A stretch of 64,000 bases of DNA from Pelagimonas varians (GTDB lineage Bacteria > Pseudomonadota > Alphaproteobacteria > Rhodobacterales > Rhodobacteraceae): NCBI RefSeq assembly GCF_003208435.1, contig NZ_QKMF01000003.1, positions 62,001 to 126,000 of the forward strand, in the 5' to 3' direction. The notes beneath the pieces are model-generated. The model worked only from the letters and a program-made list of their open reading frames with translations, was not told the DNA's origin and searched no databases. A program made the position numbers and the translations under genes. Within the stretch, counting starts at the first letter, position 1. Each line of letters starts with the position of its first letter. Shown piece after piece: positions 34,913-43,109 of this stretch.

Positions 34913-36016
34913 ATGGACGGAAATGATCCTGAATTGATCGCAGGGTTTGCTCGCACGATAATTGATCCCCATTATTGGCCCGAGGCCCTAAAAAAGCTCT
35001 GTGAGGTGTGTGGGGCATCCAAGGCTTTTATCACAAGGCGCACTGCGCTTGGTGCGCATATTGTTGTGCCGCATCATCAGGGGTCCGATTGGCATGGCCC
35101 GATGGTTTTTGGGTTCACAGCCAGTGAAATAGAAAGCTATTTTTCTGACTTCTCCGAGGTGGATCCATGGACGGAAATCGAGGCGCAATACCACCCCCTC
35201 AGACCCTATTCCATGCAAGACTATTTACCAATCCAGTCGCTGCAGAAGTCGGAGTTTTGGGCGTGGCTTGAACCTCAGGGCATCGTTGATTGTGTGGTGG
35301 TAGAGTTAGGCCATGACAAAAACGGTTGGGATGCCCTGACCGTGTTTCTAAGTGCCAAACAGGCGTCGGAGCATCGGCGTGTTCAAAAAAACCTGGCTGC
35401 CAATTTGCCTGATCTTGCAGCGATGTGGGCGGCGGGCCAACAGGTGGTACGGGCCAAGGATGACACATTTTTAGCAGCCGCATTCATCGCGAAAATGGAA
35501 GAGCCGAGCTTGGCTTTAGACATGCAAAACCGGGTGCAAGCTATCAATGTGGCCGAACAAAATATTGTAGATCAACGGGTTATCAAGGCTAGCGTGGGTG
35601 CTTATCTGCGCGTGCCGCGAGAGTGGGGCAACTATATTCGGCATTTGGCACCGCATATAGCTGTCTTGGATGGAGTGGCGCAGGCATCCGATTGGGTACC
35701 CATGTTGGCCCAAGGGCGTATAGAAGGCACCGCCGATGGTCAGGTCGTGCAACATCGATTCATGCTGTTGATGGAAAATCTGCGCGATCCTGGCGATCGC
35801 CCGGATTGGGATCATCCTGCACTGACTGCACGTGAAAGACGTTTGGTGCGACACTTGGCCGAAGGTGGGCAAGTCAAAGACGGAGCGCTGTTGTTCGACA
35901 TTTCTGTTCGGGCCAATGCCGAGGTGTGGAAGGCTGCACGCAGAAAGCTAGGCGGCTTAAAGAAACAAGACTTGTTTGTTAGAAATCGCGACCGCACCAA
36001 AGATGAAGAAAGATGA
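34913..36016 (+). CDS. LuxR-type regulator with a degenerate HTH
   Basis: A 367-residue protein. The C terminus resembles a LuxR/FixJ helix-turn-helix (LTARERRLVRHLAEGGQVKDGALLFDISVRANAEVWKAARRKLGG), but the usual IA..L..S..TVR core is altered, so DNA binding needs proof. Residues 1-180 could be a sensory domain (FTASEIESYFSDFSEVDPW resembles sequences seen before this HTH in other roseobacters). No autoinducer-binding motif is recognisable. Base composition is lower in G+C than the flanking genes. It closes the haloperoxidase/subtilase cluster and may be a second regulator of it. There is no clear ribosome binding site before the ATG. Confidence 0.65.
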   Translation: MDGNDPELIAGFARTIIDPHYWPEALKKLCEVCGASKAFITRRTALGAHIVVPHHQGSDWHGPMVFGFTASEIESYFSDFSEVDPWTEIEAQYHPLRPYSMQDYLPIQSLQKSEFWAWLEPQGIVDCVVVELGHDKNGWDALTVFLSAKQASEHRRVQKNLAANLPDLAAMWAAGQQVVRAKDDTFLAAAFIAKMEEPSLALDMQNRVQAINVAEQNIVDQRVIKASVGAYLRVPREWGNYIRHLAPHIAVLDGVAQASDWVPMLAQGRIEGTADGQVVQHRFMLLMENLRDPGDRPDWDHPALTARERRLVRHLAEGGQVKDGALLFDISVRANAEVWKAARRKLGGLKKQDLFVRNRDRTKDEER

Positions 36017-36106
36017 AGTTGCGTTGAAAGGCCAAACCATTCATTTCTTAATGCGTGAGTGTAGTGTGTGTTTTTGCTTGATTTAAGTGAAATTTATTTT
36101 AGATGC

Positions 36107-36141
36107 GCCGGACTAAGGAACCCCCTTAATCCGGCGTTTTT
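36107..36141. terminator. rho-independent terminator between the LuxR-like and acyl-CoA synthetase genes
   Basis: A stem GCCGGA-C-TAAGG pairs with CCTTA-A-TCCGGC (one C/A mismatch) around AACCC, followed by GTTTTT. It lies 90 bases after the LuxR-like stop and 70 bases after the end of the convergent acyl-CoA synthetase gene. Confidence 0.8.
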
Positions 36142-36209
36142 AATTTCGGCATGGTCGCAAAAGTAAACCTGTCATTTATGTCTGTTTTCCTAAAGCGATC
36201 TGTTCGGAA

Positions 36210-37832
36210 CTACAATTCTTTTGCGTATTCACGTAATTCGAATTTCTGAATCTTTCCGGTCGACGTCTTGGGTAACTCTTGAAAAATGACCTTTTTCGGT
36301 GTTTTAAAACCTGCAAGGCGGTCTTTGGTAAAGACGATCATTTCGGCCTCTGTCGCAATGTGATTGTCTTTCAATTCAATAAAGGCACATGGGACTTCCC
36401 CCCATTTGTCGTCGGGTTTTGCAACGACTGCACAGAGCAACACGGCTTCGTGGTTCATCAAACATGCCTCTACCTCGACAGAGGAGATGTTTTCGCCCCC
36501 CGATATGATGATGTCTTTGGCACGATCTGCGATTTGAACATAGTTGTCGGAGTGCATGACGGCGATGTCACCTGAATGGAAATAGCCGCCGGCAAAGGCC
36601 TCGGCGGTGGCTGTTGGATTCTTTAAGTACCCCTTCATCACGCCATTGCCGCGGAACATGATTTCCCCTTTGGCTTCGCTGTCTTTTGCGATGTCGTTCA
36701 GGTTTTCATCCGTGACGCGGACCTCTTCGATAAAGGGCATAGCAACGCCTTGGCGGGCTTTGATCGCAGCGCGGTCTGCGCCTTGCAGATCGTCCCACCG
36801 CGCATCCCATGTGCATTCAGTGGCCGGTCCGTAGACCTCGGTCAAACCATAGACCTGTGTGACGTTGAACCCCATCGGTTCGATCTTTGCCAATGTTGCC
36901 GGTGCGGGCGGGGCTCCGGCGGTAAAGACTTCGACCAGGTGATCGACGGGGCGCTGCGCATCAGGGGCGTTGACCAGCATATTCAAGACAATCGGCGCGC
37001 CGCCGAAATGGGTCACACCTTCGTCGGCAATGGCATCAAAAATCGCCGGAGCGGTGATATCGCGGCAACATACGACGGTGCCGCCAAGCGCAGGCATCAT
37101 CCACGTGTGGCACCAGCCGTTGCAATGAAACAGCGGCACGATTGTGAGATAAACCGGATGCAATACCATGCGCCAACTGATGACTTGCCCCATGGCGTTT
37201 AGATATGCACCGCGGTGGTGATAGACCACACCCTTGGGCCGCCCCGTGGTGCCGGACGTGTAGTTCAACGACAGGCTTTCCCATTCGTCCCTTGGCATAA
37301 TCCATTGGAAAGTGTCATCACCAGAGGCCAAAAGCGCCTCGTATTCAATGTAGTGGCCATGGGCATGGACCCCGGCGTGATCGTCTGCGACCTCAATGAT
37401 CTGAGGCGGCGCAGTGGCCATCTGTTCAATGGCTTCGGCCAGAACTGGCAGGAACTGCGGATCGCATAGGACAACCTTGGCTTCTCCGTGATCCAGAATA
37501 TAGGCGATTGTATCCACGTCCAGGCGGGTGTTGATCGCATTCAGGACAGCGCCGCAGGCAGGTACGCCGAAATGCGCTTCTGCTTGGGCTGGAATGTTGG
37601 GCAAAATGGTGGCGACCACATCGCCGGGTTGCACACCTAATTTGCTAAGACCAGAGGCCAAACGGGTGACGCGCTGGATGTATTCCGCATAGGTTTTGCG
37701 ATGTGTGCCGTAGACCACGGCGGGGTGGTCAGGCCAAATCGTGGCCGCCCGCGTCAAGAACGACAAGGGCGTTAGCGGTACATAATTGGCATCGTTTTTC
37801 TCAAGCCCGGTTTCATCCCGCATCCAGCCCAT
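36210..37832 (-). CDS. AMP-dependent acyl-CoA synthetase
   Basis: A 540-residue adenylate-forming ligase with SLNYTSGTTGRPKGVVYHHRG, VYGLTEVYGPATEC, YFHSGDIAVMHSDNYVQIADRAKDIIISGGENISS and the C-terminal Lys in KTSTGKIQKFELREYA. The substrate-pocket segment LFHCNGWCHTWMMPALGGT has His and Trp four apart, as in the 3-methylmercaptopropionate-CoA ligase (DmdB) group, which is common in roseobacters and about the same length. No other DMSP genes are nearby, so a general short- or medium-chain or aryl substrate is equally possible. It is monocistronic and ends at a shared terminator region. Confidence 0.85.
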   Translation of the reverse strand: MGWMRDETGLEKNDANYVPLTPLSFLTRAATIWPDHPAVVYGTHRKTYAEYIQRVTRLASGLSKLGVQPGDVVATILPNIPAQAEAHFGVPACGAVLNAINTRLDVDTIAYILDHGEAKVVLCDPQFLPVLAEAIEQMATAPPQIIEVADDHAGVHAHGHYIEYEALLASGDDTFQWIMPRDEWESLSLNYTSGTTGRPKGVVYHHRGAYLNAMGQVISWRMVLHPVYLTIVPLFHCNGWCHTWMMPALGGTVVCCRDITAPAIFDAIADEGVTHFGGAPIVLNMLVNAPDAQRPVDHLVEVFTAGAPPAPATLAKIEPMGFNVTQVYGLTEVYGPATECTWDARWDDLQGADRAAIKARQGVAMPFIEEVRVTDENLNDIAKDSEAKGEIMFRGNGVMKGYLKNPTATAEAFAGGYFHSGDIAVMHSDNYVQIADRAKDIIISGGENISSVEVEACLMNHEAVLLCAVVAKPDDKWGEVPCAFIELKDNHIATEAEMIVFTKDRLAGFKTPKKVIFQELPKTSTGKIQKFELREYAKEL

Positions 37833-37932
37833 CGTGGTCCCTTTCTAGAAAATGGTAACGCCTACTATGCGCAGCGATCCGCGTAGTGAAAAGGGGATTC
37901 CGCGCCGCGCATTCGGGCGCTAGACTGGGGGA

Positions 37933-38571
37933 ATGATTATATCTCCGGGTCGCCAGTTTATCTTTGTCCATATCCCCAAAACCGGGGGAACATCGATGGC
38001 TTTTGCTCTAGAGGAGCGCGCCCACAGGGATGACATTCTGATCGGAAATACACCAAAGGCGCGCAAACGCCGCGCCCGTGTGGAACGCATGCAGGCCAAG
38101 GGTCGGATGTGGAAACACGCGTCGCTGTCTGATCTGGACGGGGCCTTTGGCCCGCAAGAGTTCAAGCGGATGTTCTGTTTCACATTGGTGCGCAACCCTT
38201 GGGACCGTGTTGTCAGCTACTACCACTGGCTGCGCGACCAAAAGTTTGACCATCCGGCAGTTCAGATCGCCAAAGCCCTGAACTTTGAGGATTTTCTGTT
38301 TCATCGTCTCACCCAGTCTAGCCTGATCGCTTGGCCCTATGGCCGTTATATGCGGGACGTGGATGGGGTAGAATACGGGCATTTCTTGCGGTTAGAGCAT
38401 CTGGAGAATGACATTGCCCCCTTGGAGCAGCACCTTGGTTTTGCTCTGGATCTTCCGCATGTAAATCAGTCGGACCGCGCCGGATATCACGGCTACTACA
38501 CCGATGAAACGCAGGCATTGGTTGGCCGCCTTTGTGCGGAGGACGTGGCGCGGTTCGGGTATCGGTACTAG
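37933..38571 (+). CDS. sulfotransferase-family protein
   Basis: A 212-residue protein of the sulfotransferase 2 family, which transfers sulfate from PAPS to a glycan or other acceptor. The 5'-phosphosulfate loop is FVHIPKTGGTSMAFAL, and the 3'-phosphate motif is LVRNPWDRVVSYYHWL. GGGGGA lies directly before the ATG. It lies between two minus-strand genes and ends 6 bases before the convergent TetR gene. The acceptor is unknown; no polysaccharide genes are close by. Confidence 0.85.
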   Translation: MIISPGRQFIFVHIPKTGGTSMAFALEERAHRDDILIGNTPKARKRRARVERMQAKGRMWKHASLSDLDGAFGPQEFKRMFCFTLVRNPWDRVVSYYHWLRDQKFDHPAVQIAKALNFEDFLFHRLTQSSLIAWPYGRYMRDVDGVEYGHFLRLEHLENDIAPLEQHLGFALDLPHVNQSDRAGYHGYYTDETQALVGRLCAEDVARFGYRY

Positions 38572-38577
38572 CGGCGT

Positions 38578-39105
38578 TTAACTGTCCAGCAGCCGCTGGA
38601 AGCCGTGTTGAATATCATCCTCAGGCCAATGCCCGCCCTTAAAGAGATCAAGCATCAAGGCACCAATTATCAGGGTCAAGGCGGCATCTGCCTTTGCGTT
38701 ACCGGCGATTGTTGCAGTTTCGAGATGATAGTTTTGCATGGCCTGCTGCATTGCAGGATCTGCTGCAATCTGATTGGCAGACATGCCGCGAATGTAGTCA
38801 AAGACCAAGGCCATCTCGGCCGAAAAATTGCCGCGCATTTCCGAGGCCAGTTGGGTCAATTGGTGGGCGGGCGTGCCTGTTCGGACGGGCGCTTGTGTTT
38901 GCTGCGGTGCCGTCGCGGCGGCGGTGCAAGCCAGAAACAACGCTTTTTTGGTTGGGAAGTAGTGATAGAGGGCGCTTTTTGACAGGCCCAGCTCCTCGGC
39001 GATTTTACGCATCCCAAGTCCGGAATAGCCATGCTGTGCAAAAAGTACTGCCGCGCGGGCAGCTAGGTTTTGTCTAAAATCTTCGTGATCTACAATCTTG
39101 GGCAT
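38578..39105 (-). CDS. TetR-family transcriptional regulator
   Basis: A 175-residue repressor. The N-terminal HTH reads LAARAAVLFAQHGYSGLGMRKIAEELGLSKSALYHYFPTKKALF, which is classical TetR. The C-terminal ligand domain is not assigned to a subfamily. The ATG at 39105 is preferred; a GTG at 39117 would add four residues. It is divergent from the membrane protein gene at 39232, across 126 bases that hold inverted repeats, so it probably represses that gene and itself. Confidence 0.88.
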   Translation of the reverse strand: MPKIVDHEDFRQNLAARAAVLFAQHGYSGLGMRKIAEELGLSKSALYHYFPTKKALFLACTAAATAPQQTQAPVRTGTPAHQLTQLASEMRGNFSAEMALVFDYIRGMSANQIAADPAMQQAMQNYHLETATIAGNAKADAALTLIIGALMLDLFKGGHWPEDDIQHGFQRLLDS

Positions 39106-39110
39106 TTTTT

Positions 39111-39185
39111 CGTCCACGTGGTCGATAAAGGGATTGACAGGAAACAGGTTGCAAGTCCATACGATTTTTTTCGACCGGATGGACT
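39111..39185. promoter_or_regulatory. candidate TetR operator region
   Basis: Two inverted repeats lie between the divergent genes. One is CGTCCACGTGGTCG at 39111-39124 (core CCACGTGG), over the tetR start. The other is AGTCCATACG (39154-39163) against CGGATGGACT (39176-39185), arms of 10 with one mismatch around 12 bases. A TTGACA lies between them at 39134-39139. Confidence 0.45.
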
Positions 39186-39231
39186 AAAAAGAAATGGCGC
39201 ACGGTCACCAGCTTTTAGGTAGGAGAATTCG

Positions 39232-39909
39232 ATGGCTGAAAATGGTGGAGTTTCCCGTATCCATGGCCGCTCGCTTGGGCCGAAATTGATGTTTGCGGGG
39301 ATGCATGGCGGGATTTTGGCCGTTTGTCTCTGGATTGCCTTTGGAGGCCTTGCACTGCCGGATACAGTGCGGGCAGGGGTCTTGGCGGGCTGCGCCGCGC
39401 TCTATTTCTTGCGGCACCTCATTACGTTGTTTGTTTTGTTGCAAAGGCAAGTAGCGATGTCCGAAGTTTTTGGACTCTCGGCATTTATTGCGGTTTTTGA
39501 AATCGGGTTTGTCTTGCTCGGCAGCGGTATTTTGAGCGGAAACAGCATCAGCTTCGACGCTGTGGATTATCTGGCGCTGGTCTTGGTGGTGCTGGGGTCG
39601 TGGCTCAACACCGGGTCCGAATTGCAGCGCTGGACGTGGAAAAAACTGCCAACCAGCAAAGGGCACGCCTATACGCAGGGTTTGTTTTCACATTCGATGC
39701 ATATGAATTATTTTGGCGACACCGTCTTGTTCACCGGCTGGGCGTTGCTGACGCATTCCTGGATCGCATTGGGTGTACCTGTATTCATGGCCAGCAGCTT
39801 TGTGTTCTTTCACATTCCGGCGTTGGACGCCTACCTTGAGGAGCGCTATGGTGATGAATTCAAAACCTATGCTGCGCGGACGGCCAAGTTTATCCCCTAT
39901 GTGTACTAG
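39232..39909 (+). CDS. isoprenylcysteine methyltransferase-like/DUF1295 membrane protein
   Basis: A 225-residue membrane protein with five to six hydrophobic segments. The C-terminal part (LPTSKGHAYTQGLFSHSMHMNYFGDTVLFTGWALLT, then LDAYLEERYGDEFKTYAARTAKFIPYVY) matches the steroid 5-alpha-reductase/ICMT-like superfamily, including DUF1295. Members reduce or methylate lipids. The substrate is unknown. It starts at ATG 39232 with GTAGGAGAATTCG upstream, faces the TetR gene, and is presumably its target. Confidence 0.75.
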   Translation: MAENGGVSRIHGRSLGPKLMFAGMHGGILAVCLWIAFGGLALPDTVRAGVLAGCAALYFLRHLITLFVLLQRQVAMSEVFGLSAFIAVFEIGFVLLGSGILSGNSISFDAVDYLALVLVVLGSWLNTGSELQRWTWKKLPTSKGHAYTQGLFSHSMHMNYFGDTVLFTGWALLTHSWIALGVPVFMASSFVFFHIPALDAYLEERYGDEFKTYAARTAKFIPYVY

Positions 39910-39921
39910 GGCGAACTGCGT

Positions 39922-40206
39922 CTAAAGCGGATTGACCCACAGGTAGGCCAGTCCGATCAAGCACAGACAATGAATGGCAACGATAAAATTTAGAATACGC
40001 GCAAAAGGTTGTTTGCGCGTTTTGTGTCGAAACTGGGCCTGCGCCAGCTTTGCCCCAAGGCTGCCACCTAAAAACGCCAGCCGCAAAAGTGTCTTTTCGG
40101 AGATTCGCCAGCCACCGCTCATGGAGCGGCGCTTGTCAAAAAAGAACGCGCCATAAGTGACTAAATTCATCGCGGCGATAGCGCCCAAAACGATCCAAGG
40201 ATTCAT
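39922..40206 (-). CDS. DUF1294 family small membrane protein
   Basis: A 94-residue protein with two or three hydrophobic segments and the DUF1294 pattern NLVTYGAFFFDKRRS, WRISEKTLLRLAFLGGSLGAKLAQ, FRHKTRKQPF. Function is unknown. It follows the RNase T2 gene by 15 bases on the same strand, so the two are probably co-transcribed. Confidence 0.88.
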   Translation of the reverse strand: MNPWIVLGAIAAMNLVTYGAFFFDKRRSMSGGWRISEKTLLRLAFLGGSLGAKLAQAQFRHKTRKQPFARILNFIVAIHCLCLIGLAYLWVNPL

Positions 40207-40221
40207 AGAGTGGCGCTCCGC

Positions 40222-40872
40222 TTAGCGGATCGGTTCGAACTGGGCGTCTTTCAATTTGCAGTCCTTGATTGCATCGCGGCCGCAAGGAACTGGCTTGAGC
40301 GATTTGGACAGGCACAGACGCGCTTCGGAGATGAACCCGTCGCGACAGGTGATTGTCAGGTTGTCCTTTGACCAGTCCGGATTGTCTTTCAAAAACGCTT
40401 CTTCAATAACGGATGCAGGCAGTTTGACGCTTTTGTCCAGTTTGCGGAAAACATTTGGCCGGACAACGCTTTCAAAGGCTTCGCGCGACAGATCGTAATA
40501 GGCGCGTGCTGAAAGTCCCGTGCAGGTTCCGTGCTTTTTCCACTGATGCCATGCAAGGCCGGAAGTCCCCATGATATCAGTCATTTCAGAGGTCATGCCG
40601 CGCGACGGGGGACGTTCAACCGTAGGGCAGAACGATGGCCAACCGCGGTGGAATTGCGGCCACAGCCCGTGCAGAACCCAACCATGATCTTCGCTGGCGT
40701 CGCACTGTTCTGATTGCTTGGCATCACCTTCGATTTCGCACCAGTTCGGTGACCAGCTCATGGCCAGCACATAATAGTCGAATTCGCCAGATTTGTCGCC
40801 CTTGGCGATGGCCGCTCCTGACAAGGTTGCTCCGATTGCGGCGACAGCCAAACAGGTTTTCAAAAAAGTCAT
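40222..40872 (-). CDS. ribonuclease T2 family protein
   Basis: A 216-residue secreted endoribonuclease with a signal peptide (MTFLKTCLAVAAIGATLSGAAIA). Both catalytic segments are present: WVLHGLWPQF (CAS-1 His) and WHQWKKHGTC (CAS-2 Glu replaced by Gln-Trp context, with Lys-His-Gly conserved). Several Cys would form disulfides in the periplasm. It cleaves RNA through a 2',3'-cyclic phosphate and probably scavenges RNA for nutrients. In CAS-2 the usual W-x-x-H/E-W-x-K-H-G-x-C is mostly retained, with Gln where Glu is common; effect unknown. Confidence 0.9.
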   Translation of the reverse strand: MTFLKTCLAVAAIGATLSGAAIAKGDKSGEFDYYVLAMSWSPNWCEIEGDAKQSEQCDASEDHGWVLHGLWPQFHRGWPSFCPTVERPPSRGMTSEMTDIMGTSGLAWHQWKKHGTCTGLSARAYYDLSREAFESVVRPNVFRKLDKSVKLPASVIEEAFLKDNPDWSKDNLTITCRDGFISEARLCLSKSLKPVPCGRDAIKDCKLKDAQFEPIR

Positions 40873-41198
40873 TACGGTACTCCACGGTCAATCAGGCTCG
40901 GCGATTTTAGGCCGGTTTGGTCTCTAAGGCCTTGGTAGGGCACGCACGCGTGCGCGTCTATCCCTTCTTGGATTGCAACCAATTGCATAAGAATAGGTGG
41001 CGGAAAAGCGCACCAGAATAGCACGGCTTCAATGCTGCTTGCATTTTCTCTTCCCTCTTGACCCGCTTAACACTATATAACCGCCAAGTTCCCCTACAAC
41101 GGTAACCCGCCCCGGCATCCCCGGGGCCGCCCATGGCCAAAGCCGCGGGCGGGGCATAATGCTATTTCGGGTCCAAATATTCGCAAGGAGTTTACATC
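40873..41198. other. leader region of trcR with a G+C-rich structured segment
   Basis: A 326-base divergent gap. The right part (41106-41155) is very G+C rich. A hairpin GCCCCGG/CCGGGGC (41109-41127) can compete with pairing of CCCGCCC (41106-41112) to GGGCGGG (41147-41153). The left part carries TATATAA at about 41074-41080. GCAAGGAG precedes the trcR ATG. No reading frame with a ribosome binding site is seen. Confidence 0.45.
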
Positions 41199-41951
41199 AT
41201 GGCAAAGCTGCTGCACCCAAAAGCAACCGCCGTTTGGCTGGTTGATAACACCACCCTGACGTTCAAGCAGGTTGCGGATTTCACAGGATTCCATGAGCTG
41301 GAAGTACAAGGTATCGCTGACGGAGACGTCGCAGTAGGCGTCAAAGGGTTTGACCCGGTCGCAAACAACCAAATCGATCAAGAACAAATCGATTTGGCTG
41401 AAAAAAGCCCGATGTACAGAATGAAGATCAAGTTCAATCCCGCCGCCCATGACGAAGAAAAGCGCCGCGGCCCCCGGTATACACCGCTGTCCAAGCGTCA
41501 GGATCGCCCAAATGCGATTTTGTGGCTGGTGAAATTCCATCCCGAATTGGCCGACAGCCAGATCTCCAAGCTGGTGGGTACAACCAAGCCAACCATCCAG
41601 TCCATCCGCGAACGCACCCACTGGAACATCCAGAACATGCAGCCGATTGATCCGGTTGCCTTGGGCCTGTGCCGTCAAACGGAATTGGACGCGGCCGTTG
41701 CCAAAGCAGCCAAAGCAACCGGCACCGTTATGAGCGATGATGAACGCCGCAAATTGGTCTCTACCGAGCAAAGCCTCGAGATGGATACAGAACCTCGTTT
41801 GCCATCCTCCATGGAAGGGCTTGAGACCTTTACCCTCTCCGATTCCCGTGATGACGAGGACAAGAAAAGCAACGCAGATTATTCTGACGCTGACAGCTTC
41901 TTTAACCTTCCGGGCGGTGACGACGACGAAGATGAAGACAAAAAAGACTGA
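41199..41951 (+). CDS. trcR: cell-cycle transcriptional regulator TrcR (DUF1013)
   Basis: A 250-residue protein matching the alphaproteobacterial DUF1013/TrcR family: ATAVWLVDNTTLTFKQVADFTGFHELEVQGIADGD at the N terminus, then DRPNAILWLVKFHPELADSQISKLVGTTKPTIQSIRERTHWN, an HTH-like segment, and a highly acidic C-terminal tail. In Caulobacter TrcR binds promoters of cell-cycle genes. A clear GCAAGGAG precedes the ATG. It is monocistronic and ends at a strong terminator. Confidence 0.92.
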   Translation: MAKLLHPKATAVWLVDNTTLTFKQVADFTGFHELEVQGIADGDVAVGVKGFDPVANNQIDQEQIDLAEKSPMYRMKIKFNPAAHDEEKRRGPRYTPLSKRQDRPNAILWLVKFHPELADSQISKLVGTTKPTIQSIRERTHWNIQNMQPIDPVALGLCRQTELDAAVAKAAKATGTVMSDDERRKLVSTEQSLEMDTEPRLPSSMEGLETFTLSDSRDDEDKKSNADYSDADSFFNLPGGDDDEDEDKKD

Positions 41952-41973
41952 GTGTCTTCATTCCCAAGAATAG

Positions 41974-42010
41974 CAAAAGCCCCGGCATAGTGTCGGGGCT
42001 TTTGTCGTTT
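41974..42010 (+). terminator. rho-independent terminator of trcR
   Basis: A long stem CAAAAGCCCCG/CGGGGCTTTTG closes a short loop, followed by TCGTTTT. It begins 23 bases after the trcR stop; the stem's A and T ends allow function in both directions, which suits the convergent gene ending at 42072. Confidence 0.9.
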
Positions 42011-42071
42011 TAGCTGCTTTTATTGTGTTCGGACCCAGTGCTAACGACATAGGAACCAAAATCAGTCAGGG

Positions 42072-42890
42072 TCAAATTGCTGACGGATCATTGGGATTGT
42101 CGTATGGGTCCTCAAAATAGGGTTCTTCAACATAAGGCGTATCGATATACGGGGTTTCGACGTTGAGATCTTCGATTTCCTTAATCAGCTCTTCCTTCGG
42201 GCTGCCGCCTTTACCTTCCCGATGCTCCAAAAGTTCGATTTCCAGCACGCGCAGATAGCCATCAAGCTGGGGAAGGGTCGGTTTTCTTTGGGCAATGTAG
42301 GATTTGGTACGCTGCATCGCCCATTGCTTTTGCCGGACATCTACCTGATCCAAGCGGCGTGTGGTTTCCCAACGCGGCCCGCCAAGCCAAACCGCCGCAT
42401 ACATCAGCTGGGCGCGAAATTGCGGCGTGCCACCGACGATCAGACCGTTGTAGAACATGTGATGCACATCTTGCCATCTGGCGTCGTGAAAGCGTGCGCC
42501 GGTTTCATTGCCAATGCCGCAATAGGCATCATGAACCGCTGCGGCACTGACATATTCTGGCGCAGTGGGGGAGCCGACAATTGTGGTGAAAATTTCAGGG
42601 ATCGAGGCCCCATCGGTCAAAGTCCCGCGAGGAGCCTGCCAGTTTCGCCCGCCTGCGTCGACAAAGTTCAACGTCTGGGCCGTCGGAAAGAACTGATATG
42701 GGCGGCGCTGGATTTGGGTTGGAACAGGTTCCACCCGCAGCGGCGTTTGGTCAAAACTGCAACCGCCAGAAGGTTTTGTAAAACAAGAATATTCCGGCGC
42801 GTCTACGGCATTGGCTTTTTGCAAAACTGTGGCAGGATCGCAGCCGCTGAGGGACAAAACCGCAGCGCCTAAAAGGGCTATTCGTATCAT
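42072..42890 (-). CDS. DUF1353 domain lipoprotein with acidic Pro-Tyr tail
   Basis: A 272-residue predicted lipoprotein: MIRIALLGAAVLSLSGCDP gives a lipobox with Cys17. The central part (RNWQAPRGTLTDGASIPEIFTTIVGSP, AAAVHDAYCGIG, ARWQDVHHMFYNGLI) is the DUF1353 pattern, related to phage-tail-associated and peptidoglycan-linked proteins of unknown activity. The C terminus ends in a run of acidic Pro-Tyr units (TPYIDTPYVEEPYFEDPYD). The ATG at 42890 is preferred to the TTG at 42905 because it gives a clean signal peptide. Confidence 0.8.
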   Translation of the reverse strand: MIRIALLGAAVLSLSGCDPATVLQKANAVDAPEYSCFTKPSGGCSFDQTPLRVEPVPTQIQRRPYQFFPTAQTLNFVDAGGRNWQAPRGTLTDGASIPEIFTTIVGSPTAPEYVSAAAVHDAYCGIGNETGARFHDARWQDVHHMFYNGLIVGGTPQFRAQLMYAAVWLGGPRWETTRRLDQVDVRQKQWAMQRTKSYIAQRKPTLPQLDGYLRVLEIELLEHREGKGGSPKEELIKEIEDLNVETPYIDTPYVEEPYFEDPYDNPNDPSAI

Positions 42891-43109
42891 AATTTGTTCC
42901 GTCAAATTGGATTATAGAGGTCTTGGAAAATTGCGCTCTAAGATCACGTATAATGGCTCGTTTGTCGAGAATAATGCGCGGTCGCCCCCCTGATACTTTC
43001 GCCATTCTTTCAGTCAATTTGCCAATCCAACCTCCCGGTCTGACCCAGATCAAAGAATGTACATTCCAAAAGCGTCATGCGTGTCAGAGTATTTTGACAG
43101 GAGACTCCA

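Noticed and set aside
36210-37832. Firm naming of the acyl-CoA synthetase as DmdB
   Set aside because: The His/Trp spacing fits, but it is shared by related ligases and no DMSP demethylation genes are in the window.
41045-41081. Plus-strand promoter TTGACC...TATATAA for trcR
   Set aside because: The spacing between the two boxes is only about 10-12 bases, too short for a sigma-70 promoter.
40958-41140. 60-codon minus-strand frame upstream of RNase T2
   Set aside because: Its end is far from any partner, it has no ribosome binding site and is Arg/Gly-rich; it is probably chance in the trcR leader.
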